The notes under the pieces: model-generated
What the model saw: only the letters and a program-made list of their open reading frames with translations
Told to the model about the DNA's origin: nothing
The model's database searches: none
NCBI GenBank assembly: GCA_028284945.1
Contig: JANQQJ010000024.1
Location: 1-64,000 of the forward strand
Source: Alphaproteobacteria bacterium
GTDB lineage: Bacteria; Pseudomonadota; Alphaproteobacteria; SMXS01
DNA length: 64,000 nt
Direction: 5' to 3'
Shown: piece by piece, positions 40,697 to 49,724 of the stretch
How positions within the stretch are numbered: position 1 is the stretch's first letter
Layout of the letters: each line of letters starts with the position of its first letter
Made by a program: the position numbers and the translations under genes

Positions 40697-41974
40697 ATGG
40701 ACGCTCAGGAAATCGCAGAACTTCGCGAGTTGATGGACTATGAAGGCCGCCGCAAAGGGCCGCCCGAAGGTTATCCAAAATTCCCCGACATGCCGGCCGG
40801 GCGTTACAACTCGGAAGAGTTCTACAAGCTGGAAAAAGAAGAGTACTGGACCAAGGTCTGGATGATGGCCGGCCATATGGACGAGATCCCTGAGGTCGGC
40901 TCCTACAAACTTTGGGAAATGTCCGGTGAGCCGATGCTGATCGTGCGCGGCAAGGACAATGTGGCCCGCGCCTTCTACAACACCTGCAGCCACCGCGGCG
41001 CACCGGTGATTCAGGAAGCCTATGGCCAGGCCAAAGGCGGGCTGGCCTGTAAGTACCATGGCTGGACCTATGATTTTGAAGGCAACCTGATCAACCTGCG
41101 CGACAAACGCGATTTTGTGGACCTGGATATGGATTGCCGCGGCCTGTTCCCGGTGCGGACCGAGCAGTTCGGCAAACTGATTTTCATCACCCTTGATGAC
41201 GATGCCATTCCGCTGCGCGAATTCCTGGGACCGGTCGCCAGCCAGTGGGACGATTTCGACTTCGCCAACACCCGGCTGGTCCACCACTACACCTGGAATC
41301 TGGAGTGCAACTGGAAGATCGCCATGGAAGCCAACATGGAGGTCTATCACGTTAAGTCGATTCACCCGGATACGGTGGATGCGGGGCTGGACTACCGCAA
41401 GAACGTCAACACGCTCTATCCACACGGGCATTCCCGCATGGTGGCCCCGACGCCAGAGGCGGTTCTGGCCGCCATGCCGCCGAAACCAGACCATATCCCG
41501 GAGATTGAGTCGGTCGGAGAGCTGCCGCGAACGACGACCTATTCCTTCCACGTAGACCCAAATCTTGTGTCGCCCATGGGACAGACCCTGTTCCCCATGC
41601 TGTTCTTCTGGCCGGACGGGCTGCGCAAGACCAAATATGAGCTGTACTGGATCGGCGCCGACTGGGGCGACGGTGAGATGCCGCAAGAGTGGAAAGACCA
41701 GATCGACTATTTCAATGTGGTCATCACCGAAGACACCCAGTTTGGTGACTGGATCCAGAAATCCGCGGACTCCATAGCCTTTAAGGGTGTGCCGCTCTGC
41801 TATCAGGAATCGCGGATTTATCACACGCACGAAAATATCGACCGGGTGATCGGACTGAACAAGGTGCCGGACCACCTGGCTGTAAAACAGGTGCTGGGTG
41901 AAGACTGGATCTATCCGAACGATTCCAAGCTGCGCCTCGCTGAATCCGAAAAAATGAAACAGGCGGCCGAGTAA
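40697..41974 (+). CDS. Rieske non-haem iron ring-hydroxylating oxygenase, alpha subunit
   Basis: A 425-residue terminal oxygenase. The Rieske 2Fe-2S ligands are Cys97-x-His99 and Cys118-x2-His121 (CSHRG...CKYHGW). The mononuclear iron His pair lies in NMEVYHVKSIHPD (about His218 and His223), with a conserved acid further on. It would insert oxygen into, or demethylate, an aromatic or aliphatic ring substrate. No small subunit, ferredoxin or reductase is adjacent. It is followed 5 bases on by a RidA-family gene. Confidence 0.94.
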   Translation: MDAQEIAELRELMDYEGRRKGPPEGYPKFPDMPAGRYNSEEFYKLEKEEYWTKVWMMAGHMDEIPEVGSYKLWEMSGEPMLIVRGKDNVARAFYNTCSHRGAPVIQEAYGQAKGGLACKYHGWTYDFEGNLINLRDKRDFVDLDMDCRGLFPVRTEQFGKLIFITLDDDAIPLREFLGPVASQWDDFDFANTRLVHHYTWNLECNWKIAMEANMEVYHVKSIHPDTVDAGLDYRKNVNTLYPHGHSRMVAPTPEAVLAAMPPKPDHIPEIESVGELPRTTTYSFHVDPNLVSPMGQTLFPMLFFWPDGLRKTKYELYWIGADWGDGEMPQEWKDQIDYFNVVITEDTQFGDWIQKSADSIAFKGVPLCYQESRIYHTHENIDRVIGLNKVPDHLAVKQVLGEDWIYPNDSKLRLAESEKMKQAAE

Positions 41975-41979
41975 CACCT

Positions 41980-42396
41980 ATGGACGCCCACAAAATTACT
42001 CACTATCCGGACCCCTATGAGGCGTTCGGGATCGCCCAGGGCTATCGCTATGGCAATCTGATCGTCCTGTCGGGCCAAATCGCCATGACAGATGATGGCA
42101 AGACGGTGGGCGAAGGCGACATCGCGGCCCAGGCCGAACAAGCCTTTGCCAATATCGAAGCGATCCTGAATGAAGCCGGGTCCAACCTGCGCAATATCAT
42201 CAAGATGACCATCTATGTGACCGACATGAGCAAAACCGATGAGTTGATGCCGGTCTACAACAAGCTGTTCGGCAAACCACCGCCCGCGATGACCATGGTC
42301 GAGGTTTCTGCGCTGGCCATGCCGGAGATCATGGTCGAGATCGATGCAATGGCAATCACCGGCGGCATTCCCAGGCCCTCACTGCCGCCATATTAG
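41980..42396 (+). CDS. RidA/YjgF family protein lacking the catalytic Arg
   Basis: A 138-residue trimer-forming fold: YGNLIVLSGQIAM, EQAFANIEAILNEAGSNLRNIIKMTIYVTDM. True RidA imine deaminases carry Arg in a PxRxxVEV motif; here the stretch is PPPAMTMVEV, so the Arg is absent. It therefore belongs to a non-canonical Rid subgroup, often found in catabolic operons. Five bases after the Rieske gene. Confidence 0.9.
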   Translation: MDAHKITHYPDPYEAFGIAQGYRYGNLIVLSGQIAMTDDGKTVGEGDIAAQAEQAFANIEAILNEAGSNLRNIIKMTIYVTDMSKTDELMPVYNKLFGKPPPAMTMVEVSALAMPEIMVEIDAMAITGGIPRPSLPPY

Positions 42397-42424
42397 GGCC
42401 AACAAGATAAAGACGAAGCGTCGC

Positions 42425-43612
42425 GTGAGGGCATCTGTTCTGCTCGCTCTGTTTGCCGTGCTTTCTATCGGCTGGGCGGCAGCAGAGGACAGCTACTCTC
42501 TACCCGAATCCCCTGCCGAGGTATCGGCACCCGATGTCATCGTCGAGAATTTCCGGGCGATGGATCGGCTTTATCGTACCGAGATTGTCCGTGCCGGTGG
42601 CCAGCCTTCGACGCTGCTGCGGGCCCCACAGCCGCTACCCGATACATATGTGTATAAGGGCAACGCTCACAGCGTAGCGGAGTTCATCGACCAAACCGAC
42701 ACGACCGGCCTGCTGGTGATCAAGGGCGGGGTTATCGTCCATGAGAGTTACTACCTGGGTGAGACGGAGACAGATCTTCATATTTCATGGTCTGTTGCGA
42801 AGTCCTTTGTTTCCGCGCTTGTAGGCATTGCCCTCAATGAGGGTCTAATTGAGAGCATTAATGACCCGGTGACCAATTATCTGCCACAGCTTGTAGACAG
42901 CGGTTACGATGAGGTGCCGATCAAGCACATCCTGCAAATGTCATCCGGCGTCGATTTCACGGAAGACTATGCCGATTTTGAGTCCGACGTGATGCGCATG
43001 GCCATGGCCGTTGCCGGTGGATCACTTGATGCGGAGGTGGCCAAGATCAAGCCCGGCATCGAACCCGGCACTAGAAACCGCTATGTCAGTGCCGACACGC
43101 ACGTGCTGGGCATGCTATTGACGGCTGTGTCAGGCAAATCCGTCGCGGCGTACATGGAAGAAAAGCTGTGGCATCCGCTTGGTATGGAAGCCGACGCCAA
43201 ATGGATTCTCGATGGCGTGGGCTCGACCATGGCCATGGGCGGTCTCAATGCCACTCTTCGCGACTTTGGCCGATTTGGATTGCTCTATCTCAATAAAGGC
43301 CAATGGGACGGCAACCAGATTGTACCCGCCGAATGGATAAGGGCGTCAGTGACGCCCGATGCGCCGCATTTGTTGCCCGGCGACAACTCACTTTCGGATT
43401 CACGATTTGGCTATGGTTATCAATGGTGGATACCAGAGAACCCGCGCGGCGACTTCATTGCCATCGGCGTCTTCAACCAGTTCATCTATGTTGACCCGGC
43501 GCATGATGTAGTGATCGTCAAAACTTCCGCCTATGCGGACTATCTGACAGACTATGACTCTGAGGAACGGACCGTCGCGGCCTTCCAGTCACTTGCGGAG
43601 CAGCTGAAATGA
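42425..43612 (+). CDS. Serine hydrolase of the beta-lactamase/NylB type, exported
   Basis: A 395-residue class C beta-lactamase-fold hydrolase. The signal peptide is at the N-terminus (LLALFAVLSIGWAAA). The nucleophile motif is S-V-A-K (Ser123, Lys126), the Tyr motif Y-V-S (220-222), with INDPVTNYLPQLVDSGYD and ILQMSSGVDFTEDY as in 6-aminohexanoate-dimer hydrolase NylB and EstB esterases. Start GTG 42425 puts the signal peptide first; the frame is open further upstream into the Rid gene. Substrate could be an ester or amide. Confidence 0.87.
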   Translation: MRASVLLALFAVLSIGWAAAEDSYSLPESPAEVSAPDVIVENFRAMDRLYRTEIVRAGGQPSTLLRAPQPLPDTYVYKGNAHSVAEFIDQTDTTGLLVIKGGVIVHESYYLGETETDLHISWSVAKSFVSALVGIALNEGLIESINDPVTNYLPQLVDSGYDEVPIKHILQMSSGVDFTEDYADFESDVMRMAMAVAGGSLDAEVAKIKPGIEPGTRNRYVSADTHVLGMLLTAVSGKSVAAYMEEKLWHPLGMEADAKWILDGVGSTMAMGGLNATLRDFGRFGLLYLNKGQWDGNQIVPAEWIRASVTPDAPHLLPGDNSLSDSRFGYGYQWWIPENPRGDFIAIGVFNQFIYVDPAHDVVIVKTSAYADYLTDYDSEERTVAAFQSLAEQLK

Positions 43613-44142
43613 AAGAAATGGCAGAAGGCCTTATCCGGTACCCAATCCAGCAATATGGTTATGTCGTAAACGACATAGAAAAGGCCGCGCGGCATTGGGT
43701 TGAGTTCTTCAACGCCGGGCCGTTCCTGATCTCACCCCATCATCAGTCGGAGAACGTGACCTATCGCGGTGAACCCTGTGACGCAGACCTGAGCTATGCG
43801 TTCGGACAGGCGGGGCCTGCGCATATCCAACTCATTCAACAGCATTGCGATACCCCATCTGTCTACCGCGACATGTACGCCCAAGGGGAACAAGGGTTCC
43901 ACCATGTCGCCATGCTGGTGAAGGACTGGGAGGCCGAGCGGGCACGCTTCGAGGCAGCGGGATACCCTTCCGTGATGGAGTTGGTTTCTGCTGCGCGGGT
44001 CGCCTATATGGATGCGCGCCCGGCGATCGGCGGCTTCGTCGAGATTTATGAAGACGATGGTCCCGTCCGCGATATCTTCCAGCAGTGGAAGGACCTGCAC
44101 GATAATTGGGACGGCGTGACCGATCCCATTCGCCAGATGTAG
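43609..44142 (+). CDS. VOC (glyoxalase-like) family protein
   Basis: A 177-residue vicinal-oxygen-chelate protein: IQQYGYVVNDIEKAARHWVEFFNAGPF, then HIQLIQQH and FHHVAMLVKDWEAERARFEAAG, ending GGFVEIYED. His and Glu residues in these strands are likely metal ligands. Its ATG overlaps the serine hydrolase stop by 4 bases, so it is translationally coupled. Possible role as a lyase, isomerase or dioxygenase step. Confidence 0.88.
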   Translation: MKEMAEGLIRYPIQQYGYVVNDIEKAARHWVEFFNAGPFLISPHHQSENVTYRGEPCDADLSYAFGQAGPAHIQLIQQHCDTPSVYRDMYAQGEQGFHHVAMLVKDWEAERARFEAAGYPSVMELVSAARVAYMDARPAIGGFVEIYEDDGPVRDIFQQWKDLHDNWDGVTDPIRQM

Positions 44143-44145
44143 GTG

Positions 44146-44910
44146 CTAAACCACCGGGCCGATCAGGCCCAATTGCGACGCCATGGCGGCTGCCTGGCTG
44201 CGGCTTGAGGCGCCCAATTTCTTCACCGCTTTTTCAATGTGGAACCGCGCGGTCGCAGGCGACCGGAAGATCATTTCGGCAATCTCGGCATCAGTCTTGC
44301 CCAAGGCCACCCATGTCAGGCATTCAATTTCCCGTTCGGTCAGACTGGCGATGTCAGAACTGGTTGGCTGTTCGTCACGGAGCTGAAACACGAGGTCCAG
44401 AAAGAAATGCCCGATCAGCATCAATTGGGGACTGTGGTCATGAACAAGCGCCTCGAGATCCGTGGTGGAATCGCCCGTCGTCCAGCCCACGGAGCCGACG
44501 CGCCCAAGGGGCCGGTGCACCGGCACCGTTATGCCGCCATAAGTGCCCTGTTCGGCCATCATCTCCAGCACCCGTGCCTGCGCCTTATCGAGGGTCGGGC
44601 GTTTGTCCCAGATCTTCTGCGCGTACCAGACAAAGGGCTTTGTCGCAAACCGGCAAGCATGCCCGATTGGGCTGGCCAGCGTGTATTTTTTGTCCAGCCA
44701 GGTCTCGATGTAATCTTTCGACCAGCCGAAGACCTCGGCCAGGGTGACACCATCTTCGCCCAGGATCAGACTTGAGTTGGAATAGTCATCGGAGGCTGCA
44801 ACCCTCGGGACGCCGATCACGTCCCCCACCCGTTTCAGGATCAGCGCTGCAGACAGCATGTCACGGCATGTCTGCAGGTCCTCGATGGCCTGGTTCAGGT
44901 CCTCCCTCAT
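44146..44910 (-). CDS. LuxR-type regulator with autoinducer-binding domain (solo)
   Basis: A 254-residue regulator. The N-terminal domain (about 10-165) has the autoinducer-binding pattern (W-DKKYTLASPI, FATKPFVWYAQKI, YGGITVPVHRPLGRVGSVGW). The C-terminus is a LuxR helix-turn-helix (LTEREIECLTWVALGKTDAEIAEMI, ATARFHIEKAVKKLGASSRSQAAA). No luxI synthase is in the window, so it is a solo that may sense foreign or non-acyl-homoserine signals. ATG 44910 is preferred to a longer frame. It diverges from a CoA-transferase gene. Confidence 0.9.
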   Translation of the reverse strand: MREDLNQAIEDLQTCRDMLSAALILKRVGDVIGVPRVAASDDYSNSSLILGEDGVTLAEVFGWSKDYIETWLDKKYTLASPIGHACRFATKPFVWYAQKIWDKRPTLDKAQARVLEMMAEQGTYGGITVPVHRPLGRVGSVGWTTGDSTTDLEALVHDHSPQLMLIGHFFLDLVFQLRDEQPTSSDIASLTEREIECLTWVALGKTDAEIAEMIFRSPATARFHIEKAVKKLGASSRSQAAAMASQLGLIGPVV

Positions 44911-45027
44911 GGACTGTATCTTGGCACGGTAAGGCGTTTCGCCCCAATTGATTCGTGATGGCCTTTCCCACGGCCCGGCACAGGCTATATTGAACCGCAA
45001 CAGGCAGCGCAAAGGTCAGGGGAAATC

Positions 45028-46260
45028 ATGGAAAAAGAAAAAAGCGGGCCACTCGCGGGCATTCGCGTGATCGATATGTCGACGGTCGTGCTGGGACCCT
45101 ATGCAGGCCAGATCATGGGCGATCTGGGCGCCGAGGTAATCCGGGTTGAATCACCACAGTCGGACATGACCCGCTGGGCAGGCAATTCGCCGCATCCGGG
45201 ATTCGGCACCATCTTCATGACCTGTAACCGCAACAAGCGGTCCTTGTGCCTGGATCTGAGGAAAGACAGCGCCAAGGCGGCCTTTCGTGAATTGATCAAG
45301 ACCGCTGATGTGTTCTTGCACAACGTGAGGCGGGCCGGCGTGGCGCGCCTGGGTTTTGACTATGACGACGTGAAGGCGATCAAGCCCGATATTGTCTATG
45401 TCCATGCCGTCGGCTTTGGCAGCGAAGGCCCCTATGCGGGTCAGCCTGCCTATGACGACCTGGTGCAGGCGGCAGGTGGATCAGCGGGTCTCAATGCCTT
45501 TATCGATCCGGAAGCCCATCCTGAATTCATGCCGACGCTGGCTGCCGACAAGACGTCGGGCCTCCATGCGGCCTATGCAACCATGGCGGCGTTGTTCCAC
45601 CGGGAACGGACCGGCGAAGGACAATTCGTCGAAGTGCCGATGCTGGAGAGCTTTGCCTCTTTCCTGATGATCGAGCACTTGAATGGCCATGTCTATGACC
45701 CCCCGACCGGCGATTATGGCTATCACAACATCATCAATTTCAAGCGCAGGCCCTATCCGACAGCCGACGGTTATCTGTGCATCATGCCCTATCAGGTCGA
45801 GCAATGGCGGCGCATCCTGAAACTGGGCGGGCTTGAAATTGCCGACGACGATCCGCGCTTCGTTGATATGAATTCACTGCGCAGTTCGATCAACGAACTT
45901 TACGACCTGCTCCGGACGATTACGCCTGCCAAGACCAGCGCGGACTGGGCAGATATTTTCGTCGAGATGGACGTGCCCTTCGCGCATATCAACTCGCCTG
46001 AAAACATCATGGAAGAGCCCCATCTGAAAGATGTCGGCCTGTTCCAACGGCGCGAGCATCCGCATGAAGGCGGTTATGTCGCCATGCGCCACCCGGTCAA
46101 GTTCGAGGCGACCCCAGCCGACATCTACCGCGACCCGCCTGCCCTGGGCGAGCACAATAGAGAAGTGTTGGAAGAAGCGGGCTTGTCCGGTGAGGCAATC
46201 GATGCGCTTGAAGCAGAAGGCGCGCTGTTCTCAATGGTGCCGCCTCCAACAGGCGAGTAA
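45028..46260 (+). CDS. CaiB/BaiF family (class III) CoA-transferase
   Basis: A 410-residue enzyme distinct from the 13.3 kb one. GIRVIDMSTVVLGPYAGQIMGDLGAEVIRVE starts the fold; LAADKTSG gives the predicted catalytic Asp at about 174, and VFLHNVRRAGVARLGFDY is typical. It would activate a carboxylic acid intermediate as its CoA thioester. It is divergent from the solo LuxR gene, with 117 bases between, and is the likely regulatory target. Confidence 0.93.
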   Translation: MEKEKSGPLAGIRVIDMSTVVLGPYAGQIMGDLGAEVIRVESPQSDMTRWAGNSPHPGFGTIFMTCNRNKRSLCLDLRKDSAKAAFRELIKTADVFLHNVRRAGVARLGFDYDDVKAIKPDIVYVHAVGFGSEGPYAGQPAYDDLVQAAGGSAGLNAFIDPEAHPEFMPTLAADKTSGLHAAYATMAALFHRERTGEGQFVEVPMLESFASFLMIEHLNGHVYDPPTGDYGYHNIINFKRRPYPTADGYLCIMPYQVEQWRRILKLGGLEIADDDPRFVDMNSLRSSINELYDLLRTITPAKTSADWADIFVEMDVPFAHINSPENIMEEPHLKDVGLFQRREHPHEGGYVAMRHPVKFEATPADIYRDPPALGEHNREVLEEAGLSGEAIDALEAEGALFSMVPPPTGE

Positions 46261-46266
46261 CCCAGT

Positions 46267-46950
46267 CTAAATCGTCCCCGGCCAGTGCACCCGGTTCTCG
46301 TCGACGAACATCACCTTGGTGGCCTTCATATCGAGCACATGGGCCAGATCGCTGGGTGCCAACCCGCCGTCAGCATCCTTGGCGTAGTCGTCCGTGTTCG
46401 CCCACCAAAGCTCTTCGGCGCCGTCATACATCGGGTCGGTATCAACATAGGCTTCAGGGGCCGCCGGTGAGCGCACCCAGCGGCACAGGTTCCCGCCTCC
46501 CGTAATCAAGGGATGGTCATGCGCCATCCAGTGTTCGACAAAGGCCTGATGCGACAGGTCGGGATCACGCCGATAAAAAGCCAGCACCTTGACCAGCTTG
46601 TCATCCTTGCCAACCGATGGCCCCTCAACCTCGACCTGTTCGCTCACCATGACGCCGGCTGACCGTTCGCGCATGAACCGGGGTTCATCTGGGTAAGCCC
46701 CGGTCAGATATTCCGGGATGGCGTTCAACTGGCCCGCGGCTTCCAGATCATCCATCCAGCACTCCGGAGACCCGTCACACGGCGCCTCGAACCCCGGGAA
46801 AGGGTCAGCCGCTTTATGGTTTTGGACATAACGCTTCATAACAGCGGTCAGCTTCAATGCCTCCACCGCATGGGGCCCGGCCCAATGGGCATGAAACTGT
46901 TCCTGCGTGATGTCGCTGCGTTTGTGTAGCATGCCGAAGACTTTGATCAT
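46267..46950 (-). CDS. EthD domain protein (duplicated domain)
   Basis: A 227-residue protein with two related ferredoxin-like halves: MIKVFGMLHKRSDITQEQFHAHWAGPHA and DKLVKVLAFYRRDPDLSHQAFVEHWMAHDHP. EthD-type proteins occur in P450 and ether or lactone degradation operons; their chemistry is unclear. ATG 46950 overlaps the flavoprotein stop by 4 bases, so it is coupled to it. The last gene of the BKACE-flavoprotein-EthD operon. Confidence 0.87.
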   Translation of the reverse strand: MIKVFGMLHKRSDITQEQFHAHWAGPHAVEALKLTAVMKRYVQNHKAADPFPGFEAPCDGSPECWMDDLEAAGQLNAIPEYLTGAYPDEPRFMRERSAGVMVSEQVEVEGPSVGKDDKLVKVLAFYRRDPDLSHQAFVEHWMAHDHPLITGGGNLCRWVRSPAAPEAYVDTDPMYDGAEELWWANTDDYAKDADGGLAPSDLAHVLDMKATKVMFVDENRVHWPGTI

Positions 46951-48704
46951 GTTTGTTTCACCGGTTCGTTGTGAGCATTGTTCGCCGCGATGTAACCGAA
47001 GGTCATGGCAAGGCCGATCGTGCCTCCGGCACCAAAATAGGCTTCGCGTGAGGGACTGGCGATGCAATTCCCCGCGCCATAGAGACCAGGGATTGGCTTG
47101 TCGTCCTTGTCCAGAATCTGCGCTTTGGCGTTGATCACCGGGCCACCATTCGTATCCAGAACACCTGCACCGACAATGATCGCATAGTAGGGGCCCTCGT
47201 CGCTCAGCGGGTGCATGGTAATATTGGGCATGTTGTTGGCAGGCCACTTCTCGCTGACCTTGGGGGCCGCAAACAGATAGGTCCACGCCCTGTCATATTC
47301 CTGTTCGCCGCGGCCAAATTCCGGGTCGACGCCGGACAGCGCAGCATCATTGAAACGCGCAATACTGTCGCCCAGCACCGCTGCAAAATCATCGGCCAGT
47401 TCAATGTCGCCGATCTGTGGCTGTAGCTCCGACAGCCGGGCGCTGATGGCAGCAGCAAGGTCATCCAGCGTATCGCCAGACAGCACATAGGGGGCTTTTG
47501 TCGGTTCTGATGGCAGCGGATAGTTTCCCGCGAAGGCTTCTGCGGTGCGCTGGTCATAGACCGTGAACATCAACTGGTTGGGGTATTCCGCCCGCGACGG
47601 ATCAAACACGTGGTGGATTTCGGTGCGGTCATTGTAGTTGCGCTTTTCGTTCACCACCCGCCGGCCATATTTGTTGACCTGCAACACGGAATCGCCACCG
47701 GCCATAAAAGCGCCAGACCCCACCTCATGGGTCTCCAGCGCTTCTTCCAGCACGACCTCCGTGCGCCATGCCCCGGTCATATTGCCCAGCTTGGCGCCTG
47801 CGGCACTGGCGATCGGGATAATGTCACCGGTCGCGACCGCAGCCGCACAGGCGCCATAGACCTTATTGCGTTGATAGCGGGCCAGCATGTCCGGGTTGTT
47901 GGCAAAGCCCCCGGTCGCGAAGATGACCGCCTTTCTGGCCTGGATATTGACGGCGTTGCCATTGTGGTCGGCCTGAAGGCCGATGGACTCGCCGTCATCA
48001 TTCATCAGCAGGTTTTGGGCGGGATGTTCCAGCAACACCGGCACCCTCATGCTGGCCAGCTTGTCGCCCATCTGGCCAATGATTTCCGGCCCATTGCCCG
48101 CCTTTCCATTTGGTAGAGCCGGTCCGAGCGGACGGCCCATCGAGGTCTTGTTCTCCGGCGCATGGTCGAAATAGTCCGGTGGCATCCGTTCCAGATCCCA
48201 CATATCCCAATGCATAACCTTTAGTGCACCAAGCGCCTGCACCCGGTCGACCATAGCCGAGCCATTGTCATAGAACGCCTCCAACAGAGCATAAGCATCA
48301 GGCGTCAGCCCCAGGGTCGGGCTGTCTGGCGTATAGGCTTCGGGAAACGAGTAGCGGCAGAGATAGCGCAAGCAGTCATCTTTTTCATCGGCAATCCCTT
48401 TGGCCTTCAGAGCGAAATGATTGGGAATCCAGAACACCCCGCCTGATTTGGCGCATGTGCCGCCAGGCGAATCCGCCTTTTCAACGACAATGACGCTGTC
48501 ACCATTACCTGCCGCAATCACCGCCGCGGTGTAGCCTGCAGCGCCGCCACCCACGACAACAATGTCCGCGTCGTGGTCCCAGGTTCGCTCAGCACGGGCT
48601 TGTTTGCTCGAGAGTGTGATGGCTCCCAAGGTTGCGGCAGCTGTGCCCGCCGCGGCCCCGGTCAGCACCCTACGCCGCGAAATACTCATTTCAGCTTTTC
48701 CCAA
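46947..48704 (-). CDS. FAD-dependent dehydrogenase, KstD/fumarate reductase type, with Tat signal
   Basis: A 585-residue flavoprotein. The N-terminus has a Tat signal (SISRRRVLTGAAAG, cleavage after QARA). FAD-binding VVVGGGAAGYTAAVIAAGNG and EKADSPGGTCAKSGG follow. EGPYYAIIVG, NGGPVINAKAQIL and GNCIASPSREAYFGAGGTIGLAMTFGYIAA match 3-ketosteroid delta1-dehydrogenase and fumarate-reductase-like proteins. A Tat export signal is unusual for KstD, so it may work in the periplasm. TTG 48704 with GGAGGGG upstream is a good start; ATG 48689 is an alternative. Confidence 0.88.
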   Translation of the reverse strand: MGKAEMSISRRRVLTGAAAGTAAATLGAITLSSKQARAERTWDHDADIVVVGGGAAGYTAAVIAAGNGDSVIVVEKADSPGGTCAKSGGVFWIPNHFALKAKGIADEKDDCLRYLCRYSFPEAYTPDSPTLGLTPDAYALLEAFYDNGSAMVDRVQALGALKVMHWDMWDLERMPPDYFDHAPENKTSMGRPLGPALPNGKAGNGPEIIGQMGDKLASMRVPVLLEHPAQNLLMNDDGESIGLQADHNGNAVNIQARKAVIFATGGFANNPDMLARYQRNKVYGACAAAVATGDIIPIASAAGAKLGNMTGAWRTEVVLEEALETHEVGSGAFMAGGDSVLQVNKYGRRVVNEKRNYNDRTEIHHVFDPSRAEYPNQLMFTVYDQRTAEAFAGNYPLPSEPTKAPYVLSGDTLDDLAAAISARLSELQPQIGDIELADDFAAVLGDSIARFNDAALSGVDPEFGRGEQEYDRAWTYLFAAPKVSEKWPANNMPNITMHPLSDEGPYYAIIVGAGVLDTNGGPVINAKAQILDKDDKPIPGLYGAGNCIASPSREAYFGAGGTIGLAMTFGYIAANNAHNEPVKQT

Positions 48705-48722
48705 AATCCCCTCCGTTGTGTT

Positions 48723-49592
48723 TCAGACGGACACTGTCTGATGTCCCAAGGCGTTCCGAACGTCTGCCGGACTGGCCAGTATCCGGCCCTGCCGTTCGAT
48801 CACCTGCCGCGCCGACTGCACCAATTCCACATTGCCGCGCGCCGACCCTGCAGGCGCATCCTCCAACCCCACCCGCAGGTGGCACCCAGCGTCCAGAATG
48901 ACCGGTATCATCGGCTCAGGCTCATTGCCGAACGCGGCCACCATCAGCGGTGTGCCGGGTGCACACATCGCATGCAGTTTCGTATAGGTCTCCAGCGCCC
49001 AATCCTTGAAGGGCAGGCCGAAGGTAAAATGATCCGGCATCATCAACCGATAGATTGGCGTTGGCAGGCCCTCGTAGCGAGCGGCCCACCCCGCACCGGC
49101 GCGCAGGAAACCCGGCTCATAGATCGCATAGGATGGGTGCCAGCCATGCGCGCAGGCGAGCGACAGGCCCAATCGGATATGATCATCCGGATTGGCATAG
49201 ACGAAGCCGCTACGGTCCGAATCAATTTGCGCCCGGTGCGTGATATTGACTGTACCGGGGTCGACGACCGCCCATTCCAATAGTCCGCGTTCGCCCAGCC
49301 AGCGCAGCGGTGCGTAGCGGCTTTCTGCGTCGCCATTCAGCGCCAGCGTCGGATAGATGATCGCATCCGTGCGTGCCTTCAGGCCCTCAATAATCCGGGC
49401 ATAGATGCCTGCATCCTCGCAGGAACGTTCTGTTTCGGGATCGTAAGCATGCAGATGAATTATGGCGGCGCCAGCCTCGGCGCAGGCGACACCCTGTTCG
49501 ATAATCTCTTCCGGCGACACCGGGATCAGCGGCTGCAGCTTCCTGCCCCAGCCACCGTTCAGCGCCACCTCCAGCCAGACCGGCTCGGTCAT
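48723..49592 (-). CDS. BKACE (3-keto-5-aminohexanoate cleavage-like) family enzyme
   Basis: A 289-residue TIM-barrel zinc enzyme condensing beta-keto acids with acetyl-CoA. The HLHAYD motif gives His46 and His48 as metal ligands and LRVGLEDA gives Glu244. Family substrates vary widely, so the amino-acid link is not implied. It leads the operon with the Tat flavoprotein (18 bases) and EthD. It is divergent from the GPH transporter genes. Confidence 0.9.
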   Translation of the reverse strand: MTEPVWLEVALNGGWGRKLQPLIPVSPEEIIEQGVACAEAGAAIIHLHAYDPETERSCEDAGIYARIIEGLKARTDAIIYPTLALNGDAESRYAPLRWLGERGLLEWAVVDPGTVNITHRAQIDSDRSGFVYANPDDHIRLGLSLACAHGWHPSYAIYEPGFLRAGAGWAARYEGLPTPIYRLMMPDHFTFGLPFKDWALETYTKLHAMCAPGTPLMVAAFGNEPEPMIPVILDAGCHLRVGLEDAPAGSARGNVELVQSARQVIERQGRILASPADVRNALGHQTVSV

Positions 49593-49724
49593 TCATCCTC
49601 CCCTTTTCCCGGGCAAGAGTATGCGCGATCAGGGCGCTTCGCTGCAAACCCCCGATTTTCATCGATATCGCTTGCTATCGACGGAACAACCACGCCAAGA
49701 TTTACAGCGTCACGGGGAGATTAT

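Noticed and set aside
40529-41977. Long minus-strand frame (482 codons) opposite the Rieske oxygenase
   Set aside because: The plus strand carries intact Rieske and iron-ligand motifs; the antisense translation is low-complexity His/Arg/Gly-rich with no domain. Long antisense frames are expected at this GC content.
44911-45027. lux box between the LuxR and CoA-transferase genes
   Set aside because: No 18-20 base inverted repeat resembling a lux box was found; only short GGCC repeats.
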